From assembly GCF_046156175.1 (NCBI RefSeq), contig NZ_JAYLVL010000003.1:558001-622000 (forward strand): a stretch of 64,000 nucleotides of DNA. The letters are read 5' to 3'. Shown here in pieces: positions 1 to 8,832 of this stretch. Positions within the stretch are counted from its first letter, which is position 1. Each line of letters begins with the position of its first letter. Made by a program: the position numbers and the translations under genes. The notes beneath the pieces were generated by a model that was not told the origin of the DNA, made no database searches, and saw only the letters and a list, made by a program, of their open reading frames with translations. This DNA comes from Lacisediminihabitans sp046156175. Lineage in GTDB: Bacteria > Actinomycetota > Actinomycetes > Actinomycetales > Microbacteriaceae.

Positions 1-1083
1 GGCGACGGCCCCGAGGTTCTTGTGGAAGTAGTCCTTTGGCAGGTCCCCGCGAAGGGTCGCGATGATGTTCTTCGACATCAACTTGCCCTGGCGCACGGCG
101 TGCTGGGCGTTCGGAACGCAGAAGCCACCGACACCGGCACCCGTGAGGTCCGGAACGGCCGAGACATCGCCGGCGCCCCAGGCGTCCGCCACCACACCGT
201 CGTCGTTGATGACCCGGAGGTCGGGCTGCACGCGAAGGCGACCGCGTTCCTCGATGGGAAGGTCGGTGTTGCGCAGCATGGGGCTTGCCATGACGCCCGC
301 CGTCCAGACGATGAGGTCGGTCTCGAAGGTCTCGCCGGTGGAGAGTTCGATGACGCCGTCGACCGCGGAGGTCAGCTGGGTCTCGAGGTGGATCTGGGCG
401 CCGCGCTGGGCGTAATTCTTGATGACCCAGAGGCTCGTCTTGAGCGACACCTCCGGCATGATGCGCCCCATCGCCTCGATGAGGTGGAAGTGGGTGTCAT
501 CGAAGGTGATGGTCGGGTAGTAACGCAGCAGGGCACTGGCGAGGCTGCGCAGTTCGCCGAAGATCTCGATGCCGGCGAATCCGCCACCGACCACCGTGAA
601 GGTGAGAAGGCGGTCACGCTCGGGGCCGGCCGGAAGAAGGGCGGCTTTGTCGAAGTTGGTGAGCACGCGGTCGCGGATCGCGGCGGCCTCTTCGATGGTC
701 TTGAGGCCGATGGCCTGGTCGGCGACTCCCGGAATCGGGAAGGTACGCGACACGGATCCCGCGGTGACCACGATGATGTCGTATTCGAACTCCCACGGGT
801 CGCCGATCTCCGGCGTGATCGTGGCGGTCTTATTGGCATGGCTGATGCCGGTGACCTTCGCGGTGATGATCGTGGTCTTCTCGAGATGACGACGGTGAGA
901 GACCACCGCGTGACGCGGCTCGATCGACCCGGCCGCAACCTCCGGAAGGAAGGGCTGGTAGGTCATGTAGGGAAGCGGATCAACGATGGTGACCTCGGCC
1001 TCACCCGGGCGCAGTGAGCCCTCCAGCTTGAGAGCAGTGTAGAAACCGGCGTAGCCGCCGCCGACGATCAGGATTTTAGGCAC
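1..1083 (-). CDS. ndh: Type II NADH dehydrogenase (NDH-2), 3' end outside window
   Basis: FAD-dependent, non-proton-pumping oxidation of NADH with electron transfer to menaquinone at the inner membrane face. The 361 codons in view begin with a GTG and the dinucleotide motif GGGYAG (residues 8-13). A second nucleotide-binding loop, VVGGGFAG, lies near residues 164-171, and a WGAGD FAD-contact motif near residue 320. NDH-2 proteins usually have about 400-450 residues, so some 50-100 residues and the membrane-binding tail are missing beyond base 1. The GTG is preceded by TAGACT and seven bases, which fits a leaderless transcript. A nitrite-reductase-type or other pyridine nucleotide-disulfide oxidoreductase is less likely given the YMTYQPFLPEVAAG segment typical of NDH-2. 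Confidence 0.88.
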   Translation of the reverse strand, partial: MPKILIVGGGYAGFYTALKLEGSLRPGEAEVTIVDPLPYMTYQPFLPEVAAGSIEPRHAVVSHRRHLEKTTIITAKVTGISHANKTATITPEIGDPWEFEYDIIVVTAGSVSRTFPIPGVADQAIGLKTIEEAAAIRDRVLTNFDKAALLPAGPERDRLLTFTVVGGGFAGIEIFGELRSLASALLRYYPTITFDDTHFHLIEAMGRIMPEVSLKTSLWVIKNYAQRGAQIHLETQLTSAVDGVIELSTGETFETDLIVWTAGVMASPMLRNTDLPIEERGRLRVQPDLRVINDDGVVADAWGAGDVSAVPDLTGAGVGGFCVPNAQHAVRQGKLMSKNIIATLRGDLPKDYFHKNLGAVA

Positions 1084-1093
1084 GTCGGTAAGT

Positions 1094-2353
1094 CTATGGC
1101 CTGCGCCGCGGACTCTTGGACTCTCGTAGTCGAATCGCCTCGCGGAAAATGCTCCGCAGCACAAGTATCAGCAACGTCGCAAACACAGCGTAGACCAGAA
1201 CCGGTATACCGATGTCCCTCAAATCGCCGACCGCGGGCAACACCCGGCCGAAGGGGCTCACCGGCGCCGCGACCGCCGTCGGAGCTGGGCGGGGGGACGG
1301 GGGCGCCGAGCTCGTCGGAGACGGCACGGTGGTTGCGACAGCCCGGCGATTCAGGCGGATCCAGTTCTTCAATTCGTCGGCCGGATCGGTTGCAACGCTT
1401 GCAACGGTGGCGCTCACGGCGGCGGATGCATCGAACAGCCCGCTGCCGTAGACGATGGGGTTGCCCTGGGATCGGGCGGTGGCCGTGAGCCGGTTGATCA
1501 CATTGCCGGCGCTGATCGCGGGATGCGAGGCCTTGATCAGGGCGAGCACACCCGCCACGAGCGGAGTGGCACCGCTCGTGCCCGCCCAGCTGTAGTAACC
1601 CCCGCCAGGAGCCGCTCCGACGAGCCCTTCGCTGGGGGCGGACACCGAGAGGGTGATGCCCTGCGACGAGGCGTCGAAGCTCGCGGTGCCGTTCTGGTCG
1701 ACACCGGCAACGACGACGACCCCCGGCATGGTCGCCGGTGCGCCGACCTCCGTTGTGCCGCTGCCCCGGTTGCCGGCGGCGGCGACCACGATCACCCCCT
1801 TCTCCATCGCGTAGAGGAAGGCGTCATCCCAGCTCGTCGGCCAGTCGAGCGTGTTGCGAGTGAGCGACATGTTGATGATGTCTGCGCCATGATCCACCGA
1901 CCAGCGCACCGCTTGCGCGATCTGGTCGTCGGAGCCGACGCTGCCAACACCGAAGCCCACTGACACCGAGAGGATCTTGGCCTCCGGGGCCACCCCGAGG
2001 ATGCCGAGACCGGTTCCGTGACCGTGCCCGGCGAGCAGGGAGGCCACCATCGTGCCGTGCTGGCTGTCGGAGCCGATGGGGGTCTGCCCGTTCGCGGAGC
2101 CCACTCCCGAGACATCCGTTCCGCCGATCACCGTGCCGGTGAGGTCGGGATGCGATCCGTCGACACCGGTATCGATGACCGCAATCGTGACGTCCGCGCC
2201 CTTGGTCGTTGCCCAGGCCTTTTGCACGCCGTAGTCGGCGAGCCAGTACTCCCGGTCGCGGATGTTGTCGGCAGATGCCGGAGAGGCGACGAACACGGTC
2301 GCCGCGATTGCCAGCACGAGGGCGGCAGCCACCCCGGCGCGGGCCCGTGTCAC
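1094..2353 (-). CDS. Subtilisin-family (S8) serine protease, mycosin-like
   Basis: Secreted, membrane-tethered serine protease of 419 residues with a GTG start. A signal peptide (residues 1-28, ending PASA) is followed by the catalytic core: AVIDTGVD (Asp), QHGTMVAS (His) and AGTSGATPLVAG (Ser, with SG in place of the usual SM). A Pro/Ser-rich linker, a membrane helix near residues 375-398 and a short basic tail end the protein. This order is that of mycosins (MycP) of type VII secretion, yet no other ESX gene is present in the window. It starts 8 bases after the DUF501 gene and probably shares its transcript. The substrate is unknown. Confidence 0.85.
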   Translation of the reverse strand: MTRARAGVAAALVLAIAATVFVASPASADNIRDREYWLADYGVQKAWATTKGADVTIAVIDTGVDGSHPDLTGTVIGGTDVSGVGSANGQTPIGSDSQHGTMVASLLAGHGHGTGLGILGVAPEAKILSVSVGFGVGSVGSDDQIAQAVRWSVDHGADIINMSLTRNTLDWPTSWDDAFLYAMEKGVIVVAAAGNRGSGTTEVGAPATMPGVVVVAGVDQNGTASFDASSQGITLSVSAPSEGLVGAAPGGGYYSWAGTSGATPLVAGVLALIKASHPAISAGNVINRLTATARSQGNPIVYGSGLFDASAAVSATVASVATDPADELKNWIRLNRRAVATTVPSPTSSAPPSPRPAPTAVAAPVSPFGRVLPAVGDLRDIGIPVLVYAVFATLLILVLRSIFREAIRLRESKSPRRRP

Positions 2354-2360
2354 AGTGCCG

Positions 2361-2858
2361 CTAGTCGCACTGGCAGACCAGCGGCGACCACTCCGCCTGC
2401 TCGAGGGCGAGATCGCCGATGGGGTTCACCCCGGGTCCCGCGGCAAGTGCATGCCCGGCGAGGGCGTGGAGGCATTTGACCCGGAGGGGCATGCCCCCGG
2501 CCGAGATTCCCGCGATCTCTTCGACGAATTCGAGGCCCTCCCGGTCGGCGAGGTACGCGTGGTGAGCGGCGAGGTAGTCCGCGCCAACGGTCTCGTCGGC
2601 GAGCAGCTGCTGCAACTGCGCCATCACACCGTTGGCTTCGAGGGTGGAGATCGCGGCGGTCGCGGCGGGGTGCGAGAGGTAGTACAGCGTGGGGAAGGGG
2701 GTGCCGTCATCGAGGCGCGGACGGGTCGCCACCACGGTGGGGTTGCCGCAGACGCAGCGTGCGGCGATGCCGATCACGTTGCGGGCGGGTCGTCCGAGCT
2801 GGCGGGAGACCGCGTCGATGTCGGCCGCGGTGGGAGCCGCGAAGGGTGGAGTGGTCAT
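2361..2858 (-). CDS. DUF501 family protein
   Basis: A 165-residue cytoplasmic protein of the DUF501 family, widespread in actinobacteria and of unknown function. A CVCGNP motif lies near residue 35, and the C terminus VCQCD adds further cysteines, so metal or redox chemistry is possible but untested. It sits directly downstream of the ftsB-like gene (18 bases), the usual actinobacterial arrangement eno-ftsB-DUF501, and upstream of the subtilase. No Shine-Dalgarno stronger than its neighbours is visible. Confidence 0.82.
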   Translation of the reverse strand: MTTPPFAAPTAADIDAVSRQLGRPARNVIGIAARCVCGNPTVVATRPRLDDGTPFPTLYYLSHPAATAAISTLEANGVMAQLQQLLADETVGADYLAAHHAYLADREGLEFVEEIAGISAGGMPLRVKCLHALAGHALAAGPGVNPIGDLALEQAEWSPLVCQCD

Positions 2859-2876
2859 GGCTGTATCGACTGCCTG

Positions 2877-3422
2877 TTACTTCGACTGGCCGGAGATGAC
2901 CGGCGCGACGATCTTGTTGGCCGGGGCATCGGTGAGTCCGGCCGTGAATACCGAGGAGAGCATGGACTTGACCCAGTCCACCTGGGTGGTCTGCAGCTTG
3001 TCGCTGATCGGCTGGCCGTTGGCCGTCGTCGGGGTCGCGGCAGCGGCATCCGTGATCAGGTAGCTGTACTCGCCCGGGAAGACGTAGTCGAGACGTTCGC
3101 GAGCGAGCGCTTCGATGTACTTGGGATCACTCCAGCGCGCCTTCTGCCCCTTGAGGTCTTCCACCGCGGTTTTCGACGCGGCGACCTGGGCCTGCAGGGT
3201 GGCGATCTGCTGGCGCTGTTCCACCAGGATGCGCAACGACGGCGCGAGCACGACGATGAACATCACGATGAGCACGAGTGCCGTGATCGCGAACCCGGAC
3301 AGACGGATGCTGCGCAGCCACTGTCCGGACGGCGCCTCCGCCGGCATCTGCACGGGAACACGCTGCACCGGCACACGCCGCGAGGAGCTGCGCGTGTGCC
3401 GGGTGCGGCTGTCCTTGGTCAT
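2877..3422 (-). CDS. ftsB: Septum formation initiator FtsB/DivIC-like protein
   Basis: A 181-residue bitopic division protein expected in the divisome with FtsL and FtsQ. A basic cytoplasmic N terminus of about 40 residues precedes one membrane helix (FAITALVLIVMFIVVLAP). A short coiled coil (EQRQQIATLQAQVAASKTAV) and the family motif around EALARERLDYVFPGE follow. The C terminus is a low-complexity, Ala/Thr-rich tail. It lies after eno, as in many actinobacteria. A TAGGCT box six bases before the ATG suggests its own leaderless promoter. Confidence 0.88.
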   Translation of the reverse strand: MTKDSRTRHTRSSSRRVPVQRVPVQMPAEAPSGQWLRSIRLSGFAITALVLIVMFIVVLAPSLRILVEQRQQIATLQAQVAASKTAVEDLKGQKARWSDPKYIEALARERLDYVFPGEYSYLITDAAAATPTTANGQPISDKLQTTQVDWVKSMLSSVFTAGLTDAPANKIVAPVISGQSK

Positions 3423-3450
3423 GCCTCGAGCCTAACCGCGCGAATCCGCC

Positions 3451-3491
3451 CGGCGCCTCGACACGTCGCTGGCGCTCCCACTCGGTGAGGG
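3451..3491. repeat. Degenerate copy of the CTCGATACG/CTCGACC intergenic repeat
   Basis: Between ftsB and eno. The segment has the CTCGACACG-TCGCTGGCGCTC-CACTCGG layout of the better copies at 20299, 22837, 25476 and 27035. It is more diverged than they are, so the call is tentative. It ends just before the enolase stop codon. Confidence 0.4.
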
Positions 3492-3495
3492 AGAG

Positions 3496-4776
3496 TCAGC
3501 CCTTGAAGCGCGGGAAGGCGCTGCGACCGGCGTAAACGGCTGCCTCGGCGAGCTCCTCTTCGATGCGCAGCAGCTGGTTGTACTTGGCGACGCGCTCGCT
3601 TCGTGCCGGCGCGCCCGTCTTGATCTGCCCGGAGTCTGTCGCGACCGCGAGGTCGGCGATCGTGGTGTCCTCGGTCTCGCCAGAGCGGTGCGAGAGCATA
3701 GCCGTGTAGCCGGCGCGCTGGGCGAGGGAGACCGCATCCAGGGTCTCGGTGAGGGTACCGATCTGGTTCACCTTGATGAGGATGGAGTTGGCTGCCCCGA
3801 GGTCGAGGCCCTTCTGCAGGCGCGTCGGGTTGGTGACGAACAGATCGTCGCCCACGATCTGTACCTTGCCGCCGAGCTCCGCGGTGAAGTGCTGGTAGCC
3901 CTCCCAGTCGTCTTCCTGCAGCGGGTCTTCGATCGACACGAGCGGGTAGTTTGCGGCGAGGTCGGCGAAGTAGGCGGTGAGCTCGAGTGCGGAGAGCTGC
4001 TTGTTCTCGAAGTGGTACGAGCCGTCCCTGTAGAACTCGGTGGCGGCGACATCCGTCGCGAGAGCGATATCGTGGCCGAGCGTGAAGCCGGCCTGCTCGA
4101 TCGCCGTGGCGATGAGGTCGAGTGCCTCGCGGTTGCTCGACAGGTTCGGGGCGAAACCGCCCTCGTCGCCGAGTCCGGTGGAGAGTCCCTTCGACTGCAG
4201 CAGTGACTTGAGGGAGTGGTAGGTCTCCACGCCCCAGCGCAGCGCCTCGCTGAACGTCGATGCGCCGAGCGGCACGATCATGAATTCCTGCACGTCGATG
4301 TCGTTGTCCGCGTGCGAGCCGCCGTTGATGATGTTGAGGAGCGGCACCGGAAGGGTGTGAGCGTTCGGTCCGCCGACATAGCGGAACAGCGGGAGGTCGG
4401 CCGAGTCGGCTGCGGCCTTCGCGACGGCGAGCGAGACACCGAGGATGGCGTTGGCGCCGAGTTTCTTCTTGTTGTCGGTGCCATCGAGCTGGATCATGGC
4501 CTGGTCGATGAGGCGCTGGTCGGTGGCGTCGAAGCCCTCCAAGGCCGGTCCGATCGTGTCGATGACGGCCGATACGGCCTTCTGCACGCCCTTGCCGCCG
4601 TAGCGCTTCTTGTCGCCGTCGCGCAGCTCGTAGGCCTCGAACGCGCCGGTGGATGCCCCGGAGGGAACTGATGCGCGGGCGACGATGCCGTCTTCGAGAA
4701 GCACCTCGACCTCGACTGTCGGGTTTCCTCGGGAATCGAGGATTTCGCGGGCGCCTACTGCTTCGATCAAAGCCAC
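3496..4776 (-). CDS. eno: Enolase (phosphopyruvate hydratase)
   Basis: Glycolytic conversion of 2-phosphoglycerate to phosphoenolpyruvate; cytosolic Mg-dependent dimer or octamer. The 426-residue protein has the N-terminal REILDSRGNPTVEV, the catalytic-barrel segments SIEDPL and GDDLFVTNP, and the signature LSHRSGETEDTTIADLAV. The GTG at 4776 is chosen over an upstream in-frame start at 4815 because AAGGAG stands eight bases before it and the length then matches the family. A TAGGAT -10-like box lies about 40 bases upstream. It is followed by ftsB on the same strand. Confidence 0.97.
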   Translation of the reverse strand: MALIEAVGAREILDSRGNPTVEVEVLLEDGIVARASVPSGASTGAFEAYELRDGDKKRYGGKGVQKAVSAVIDTIGPALEGFDATDQRLIDQAMIQLDGTDNKKKLGANAILGVSLAVAKAAADSADLPLFRYVGGPNAHTLPVPLLNIINGGSHADNDIDVQEFMIVPLGASTFSEALRWGVETYHSLKSLLQSKGLSTGLGDEGGFAPNLSSNREALDLIATAIEQAGFTLGHDIALATDVAATEFYRDGSYHFENKQLSALELTAYFADLAANYPLVSIEDPLQEDDWEGYQHFTAELGGKVQIVGDDLFVTNPTRLQKGLDLGAANSILIKVNQIGTLTETLDAVSLAQRAGYTAMLSHRSGETEDTTIADLAVATDSGQIKTGAPARSERVAKYNQLLRIEEELAEAAVYAGRSAFPRFKG

Positions 4777-4854
4777 GACGGGACTCCTTAACGTTGGGGG
4801 ATTTGCGTTCGCCATCCTACTCGGCGGCCCGTTCCCCGACTCGGCGGCCGGGCC

Positions 4855-6168
4855 CTACTCGGTCGAGAGTGCACGCATCCGGAGGTCGGCAACGGTCGCC
4901 GTCGTCGCCGAGACCGTTGCCATCTCGACGAACCCGGATGCCGCAAGCTGCGCGAGCAGCGGCTTCAGGTTGCGCGGTGCGCGCTCCAATCGCACGCGCC
5001 GTCCGCTCTCGATGAGCTCGCTCTTCAGTTGCATCAGGATGTCGGATGTCACTTCACTGTCATACACGAGGGCGACGCCTCCCGTGCCCTCCCCCTCCTG
5101 CAACCGCGCGAGATCCACGATGCGCTCGAAGCCGATCGAGAAGCCCGCCGCCGGAACATCCACGCCAAGGAAGCGACCGATCATGCCGTCATAGCGTCCG
5201 CCGCCGCCGAGCGAATAGGGCAGCTCGGGGTGCACGACCTCGAAGATGGCGCCGGTGTAGTAGCCCATGCCCCGCACGAGGAAGGGGTCGAACTCGATGG
5301 CGGGCCTCGACGCTGTCGCCGCGCTAGCCCCTCGACCGCCGGCACCGCCGACCGCCTGCCCGATCGCGACGAGCTCCGCCACCACCGCGTCATCCGCGTC
5401 CTCGGGGAGTGCCTTGCGGATGGCGCGCTCGCCGAACGTGAGGAACTCCATGGTCTGCGGGCGGCGGAAGAAGGTCTCGAGCGCATCGACCGCCACGGCA
5501 TCCACCCCGCGCTCGCGCAACTCTGCGATGACGCCGTCCTGGCCCACCTTGTCGAGCTTGTCGATGGTGATGAGCACCTGGTCGTGTGAGTCGGCGGCAA
5601 AACCGAGTGTTGTCAGCATGCCGATGAGCAGGCGGCGGTCATTGATGCGGATGGTGCAGCCCACGAGGCCGAGGGCCGCCAGAGTGTCGGCGGTGGCGGT
5701 GAGCAGCTCGATCTCGGCGAGCGGACCGGCCTCACCGATGATGTCGATGTCGCACTGCACGAACTGGCGGTAACGCCCCTTCTGCGGTCGCTCCGCACGC
5801 CAGACCGGGGCGGCCTGGATGGCACGGAACACCGTGGGCAGCTCCGCCCGGTGGCTCGCATAGAACCGGGCGAGCGGCACGGTGAGGTCGAAGCGCAGCC
5901 CGAGGTCGGCGAGGTCGAGGGCATCCGTCGCCGCGGCGATGTCTGCCGCGGTGAGGCCACGCTTGAGCACCCCATAGGCCAACTTCTCGTTGTCGCCGCC
6001 GAGTCCGGCGTGCAGGCGGGCGGAATCCTCCATCACCGGCGTCTCGATCTCGTCGAAACCATGGGCCGCGAAGACCGAACGGATGACCGCGAGGACGCGT
6101 TCACGCCGCGCCTTGTCGGCGGGCAGGAAGTCACGCATTCCGCGCGAGGGATTTACCGGGCTAGCCAT
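4855..6168 (-). CDS. hisS: Histidyl-tRNA synthetase
   Basis: Class II aminoacyl-tRNA synthetase that charges tRNA-His; 437 residues. Visible motifs are RGMRDFLPAD at the N terminus, the motif 2 strand LRFDLTVPLARF with a following QAAPVWRAERPQKGRYR segment, and motif 3 in GGGGRYDGMIG...GFSIGFERI. The C-terminal half holds the Rossmann-like anticodon-binding domain. The start at 6168 overlaps the 3' end of the TetR gene by eight bases. An insertion rich in Ala/Gly near residue 260 (GGAGGRGASAA) is unusual but keeps the frame. Confidence 0.95.
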   Translation of the reverse strand: MASPVNPSRGMRDFLPADKARRERVLAVIRSVFAAHGFDEIETPVMEDSARLHAGLGGDNEKLAYGVLKRGLTAADIAAATDALDLADLGLRFDLTVPLARFYASHRAELPTVFRAIQAAPVWRAERPQKGRYRQFVQCDIDIIGEAGPLAEIELLTATADTLAALGLVGCTIRINDRRLLIGMLTTLGFAADSHDQVLITIDKLDKVGQDGVIAELRERGVDAVAVDALETFFRRPQTMEFLTFGERAIRKALPEDADDAVVAELVAIGQAVGGAGGRGASAATASRPAIEFDPFLVRGMGYYTGAIFEVVHPELPYSLGGGGRYDGMIGRFLGVDVPAAGFSIGFERIVDLARLQEGEGTGGVALVYDSEVTSDILMQLKSELIESGRRVRLERAPRNLKPLLAQLAASGFVEMATVSATTATVADLRMRALSTE

Positions 6169-6772
6169 TCCTCGATTGTTCCATGACGGCCAGGTCCCGG
6201 ATGCGCCGGCCGTAGTGGTCGAGGGCCCGCTCGAAGGCGGCGGTGCTGCGCTCGACATCCCTCGTGACGATGAGGTCGTAGTGCAGTCCGTACATCGTGA
6301 CCACGATGATGCGCACCTCGAGCTCAGCGTCGGCGCGCGGAACACCCAGCTTCACGAGCGCCTCGACACCCGCGCGGTGCCAGCGTTCGAAAGATGCCAG
6401 GGTGATGCGGTCGGGAAGCAGATCGTGTGACTCGAGCATCGCCGCCTCGAACTCGAGACGCTGCAGTTGCAGGCTGCGCTCATCGAGCGACAGCCGCCAC
6501 GAGTTGTGGAGGTTTTCGAGGTGCTGATCGAGCAGCCCGGTCTCTTCATCGACGGTGCCGACCACGTGGTCCTGACGCTCGGACACCGCAAGGACGACCT
6601 CGCGAACGAGTTGGGCGCGCGAGCCGAAGTGGTAGACGAGCGTGTAGGTGCTCACGGCGAGGGCCTCGGCGAGAGTGCGGAAGGTCAGACCGGAGAGCGG
6701 CTTGTCGAGTAGGTAGTCGACGATCTCCGCGAGCAGCGCCGGCTTGCGATCGAGGTCCTTGGGGCGCGCCAC
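6161..6772 (-). CDS. TetR family transcriptional regulator
   Basis: A 203-residue repressor-type protein. The helix-turn-helix (LTFRTLAEALAVSTYTLVYHF, roughly residues 24-44) is followed by an all-helical ligand domain of the TetR class. The GTG at 6772 is chosen because a TATGTT box stands exactly six bases before it, the same leaderless layout as many genes in this window; the reading frame stays open for about 290 bases further upstream without a better start. It overlaps hisS by eight bases, so the two are co-transcribed. The ligand and targets are unknown. Confidence 0.82.
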   Translation of the reverse strand: MARPKDLDRKPALLAEIVDYLLDKPLSGLTFRTLAEALAVSTYTLVYHFGSRAQLVREVVLAVSERQDHVVGTVDEETGLLDQHLENLHNSWRLSLDERSLQLQRLEFEAAMLESHDLLPDRITLASFERWHRAGVEALVKLGVPRADAELEVRIIVVTMYGLHYDLIVTRDVERSTAAFERALDHYGRRIRDLAVMEQSRNG

Positions 6773-7025
6773 GCGATAAACATAACGCACGTTTGAAGAA
6801 TCCCGCCAGAGCAGGTACACTATGGTGAGGCATGCAAGTGCCGGCGCCGTCGATGCGAATCCGGCGCATGCATCAATCGCCTCAACACCACCGCAGACCT
6901 GTCCAGAATTCAGCAGCAGGTGCGGTGCCCATAAGCAGGGCCGTCGGATCGGGTAATTCGTCGGCCTGTGGCCGAAGCGGCTTTTCACTGCGGAATTCCC
7001 AGTAAAACCAGCTGCTTCGGACTGA

Positions 7026-7058
7026 GGTGCCCCTCTCATTCGGGTTGAGGGGGGCACC
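7026..7058. terminator. Strong hairpin downstream of mazG
   Basis: GGTGCCCCTCTCA pairs with TGAGGGGGGCACC through 13 positions with one G-T pair and a 7-base loop. It lies about 70 bases past the mazG stop and is the best terminator candidate in the 353-base gap between mazG and the TetR gene. No long T run follows on either strand. The rest of that gap (6785-7025) shows no gene or RNA that I recognise. Confidence 0.6.
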
Positions 7059-7060
7059 AT

Positions 7061-7140
7061 TTCAGTTCTCGGCCGGTTCAGTTCTCGGCCGGTTCAGTTC
7101 TCGGCCGGTTCAGTTCTCGGCCCGTTCATTTCTCGGCGAG
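7061..7140. repeat. 16-bp tandem repeat, five copies, at the 3' end of mazG
   Basis: Units of TTCAGTTCTCGGCCGG: three identical (7061, 7077, 7093), a fourth with one change (7109) and a diverged fifth (7125-7140) that contains the mazG stop codon. The array therefore appears to have grown outward from the end of the gene. Confidence 0.9.
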
Positions 7141-7845
7141 GCGGATGCTGTCTTGGAGTTCTCGTAACGTCCCACGGAGTGCGCGTTCGGCGTCCAGTCC
7201 CCGGGCCTTCGCTGCGGAGACGATGGACAGCAACAGGGCACCGAGCTGTTGCTCGTCGAGTTGTCGCGCGTCGGGTTGTTGAGTATCGGGTTGTTGGGTA
7301 TCGGGCTGTTGGGTATCGAACACCGCAGCCGCGGCATCCACCTCAAGCCCCACCCGGCGGGCGCGACCAAGGAGCTTGTCGGCGAGCGCGAGGGAGGGCA
7401 TGCCCTGCGGGATGCCATCGAGCACGCTCGTGCGGCGCGGTTTCTCCTCGGCCTTGCGCACGTCCCAGAGGGCGACCACCTCGTCCGAAGTGTCGGCACT
7501 CGCGTCGCCGAAGACATGCGGATGCCGCCCGATCATCTTCGCCGTCATGTGCGCGGCGACATCCTCGATGGTGAATTCGCCGGCCTCCGCTGCGAGGTCG
7601 GAGTGGAAGATCACCTGATAGAGCACATCACCGAGTTCCTCGATCAGATCCTCCCGCCGTGTCGGCGAACCCGGGTCGGTCTCGATGGCGTCGATGAGCT
7701 CGTAGGTCTCCTCGATGAGGTACTGCACGAGAGACTCGTGCGTCTGCTCGCGGTCCCACGCGCATCCCCCGGGCGCCCGCAGGCGGGCGAGCACGGCGAT
7801 CAGCTCGTCGAGCTTCGGGTGGGGCGGGGCGAGGGGTTCACTCAT
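7126..7845 (-). CDS. mazG: MazG-type nucleoside triphosphate pyrophosphohydrolase
   Basis: House-cleaning NTP pyrophosphatase of 239 residues. The MazG core has the helices CAWDREQTHESL and EETYELIDAIE with the ExxE metal ligands, then EELGDVLYQVIFHS with the second pair of acidic ligands, and HPHVFGD. The C-terminal part carries a repeat DTQQP-DTQQP-DTQQP encoded by three 15-bp units (7271-7315), which lengthens a linker before the last helix. ATG at 7845 is chosen for AGGA eight bases upstream. It is divergent from the CPBP protease gene. Confidence 0.9.
   Translation of the reverse strand: MSEPLAPPHPKLDELIAVLARLRAPGGCAWDREQTHESLVQYLIEETYELIDAIETDPGSPTRREDLIEELGDVLYQVIFHSDLAAEAGEFTIEDVAAHMTAKMIGRHPHVFGDASADTSDEVVALWDVRKAEEKPRRTSVLDGIPQGMPSLALADKLLGRARRVGLEVDAAAAVFDTQQPDTQQPDTQQPDARQLDEQQLGALLLSIVSAAKARGLDAERALRGTLRELQDSIRLAEK
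7271..7315 (-). repeat. 15-bp coding tandem repeat in mazG
   Basis: Three near-identical 15-mers (TCGGGTTGTTGAGTA type, plus-strand reading) encode consecutive DTQQP pentapeptides. The unit length is a multiple of three, so copy-number change would keep the frame. Confidence 0.9.
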
Positions 7846-7899
7846 GGGTCCATCCTGCCGCGCCCAGCTTCGGCCGGAGGTCACCGGCCAGAATGAACT

Positions 7900-8670
7900 G
7901 TGCTCTCCCCCGAAGACCCGGCGACCCGGGCCATCCTGCTGGTCGTGCTCGCCGGGCTGGTGGTGCTTCTGGTATATCGCGCCGTGCGCAAGGATCGCAA
8001 CGAGTTCCAGCGCTTCAAGCGTTTCGAACGCACGCGCAACCGTCAGCGGATGATGCGCACATGGTTTCTCGACTCCCTGACCGTGTTCGGTGGCTCGGCC
8101 GTGATCATCCTGCTGCTCGCCGGGCAGTTCGTGCCGCTCTTCCAGCGGCAGGTGGACGGCTGGCCGATCGGCCTCTGGTGGCGGTCCCTGCTCGCCGGCA
8201 CCGGCGGTCTCGTTCCCGGCCTCGCAACGGGGCTGGCGGTCGCTGTCGTGGGCGGCACCATCGCCGCGGTAGCACTCGCACGCCGATCCGAGTCCGTGCC
8301 GACGATCGGTGACATCAGTGCGCTACTCCCCCGCAACCGTCCGGAACTGGTGCTCGGGGCGGTTCTCTCGGTGAATGCGGGAGTCGTCGAGGAGCTTCTG
8401 TTCCGCCTCGCCGTGCCGGCCCTGGTTTTCGGCGCAACCGGAAGCGCATCGGCCGCCGCCATCGCGAGCGTCCTGCTCTTCGGGGCGCTGCACTTCTACC
8501 AGGGCTGGCCCGGCATCGTAGGAGCCACCGTGATCGGAGCCATGCTGATGGTGCTGTACCTGGCCACCGGAAGCATCCTCGTTGCCATCGTGGCGCACGC
8601 CGTGATCGACCTGCGGTCGCTCGTTCTGATTCCGATGCTGGTCTTCGGCGTGCAGCGGGTGCGCGGGTAA
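7900..8670 (+). CDS. CPBP family intramembrane metalloprotease
   Basis: A 256-residue multi-pass membrane protein of the CAAX protease/bacteriocin-processing (Abi) family. The three active-site motifs are present: VEELLFR (EExxxR) near residue 166, FGALHF near 193 and HAVIDL near 237. The N-terminal helix is followed by a basic cytoplasmic loop (RKDRNEFQRFKRFERTRNRQ). The GTG at 7900 is taken because no other in-frame start lies near. Substrate unknown; neighbours give no hint. Confidence 0.82.
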   Translation: MLSPEDPATRAILLVVLAGLVVLLVYRAVRKDRNEFQRFKRFERTRNRQRMMRTWFLDSLTVFGGSAVIILLLAGQFVPLFQRQVDGWPIGLWWRSLLAGTGGLVPGLATGLAVAVVGGTIAAVALARRSESVPTIGDISALLPRNRPELVLGAVLSVNAGVVEELLFRLAVPALVFGATGSASAAAIASVLLFGALHFYQGWPGIVGATVIGAMLMVLYLATGSILVAIVAHAVIDLRSLVLIPMLVFGVQRVRG

Positions 8671-8832
8671 CCATCGCGGGACGGTGGTGTTAACGGCACG
8701 TAAACCATCCCCGAAGTGGTCACACGCCGGCGCGCAGCATGTAAGGCTTTAGGTCGCAAGATGCCGCTTACCCTTCTGGCATTCACCACCCTCGTGCTCC
8801 CGCGGCCGATCACTGTCAACTGGGAGACGAAC

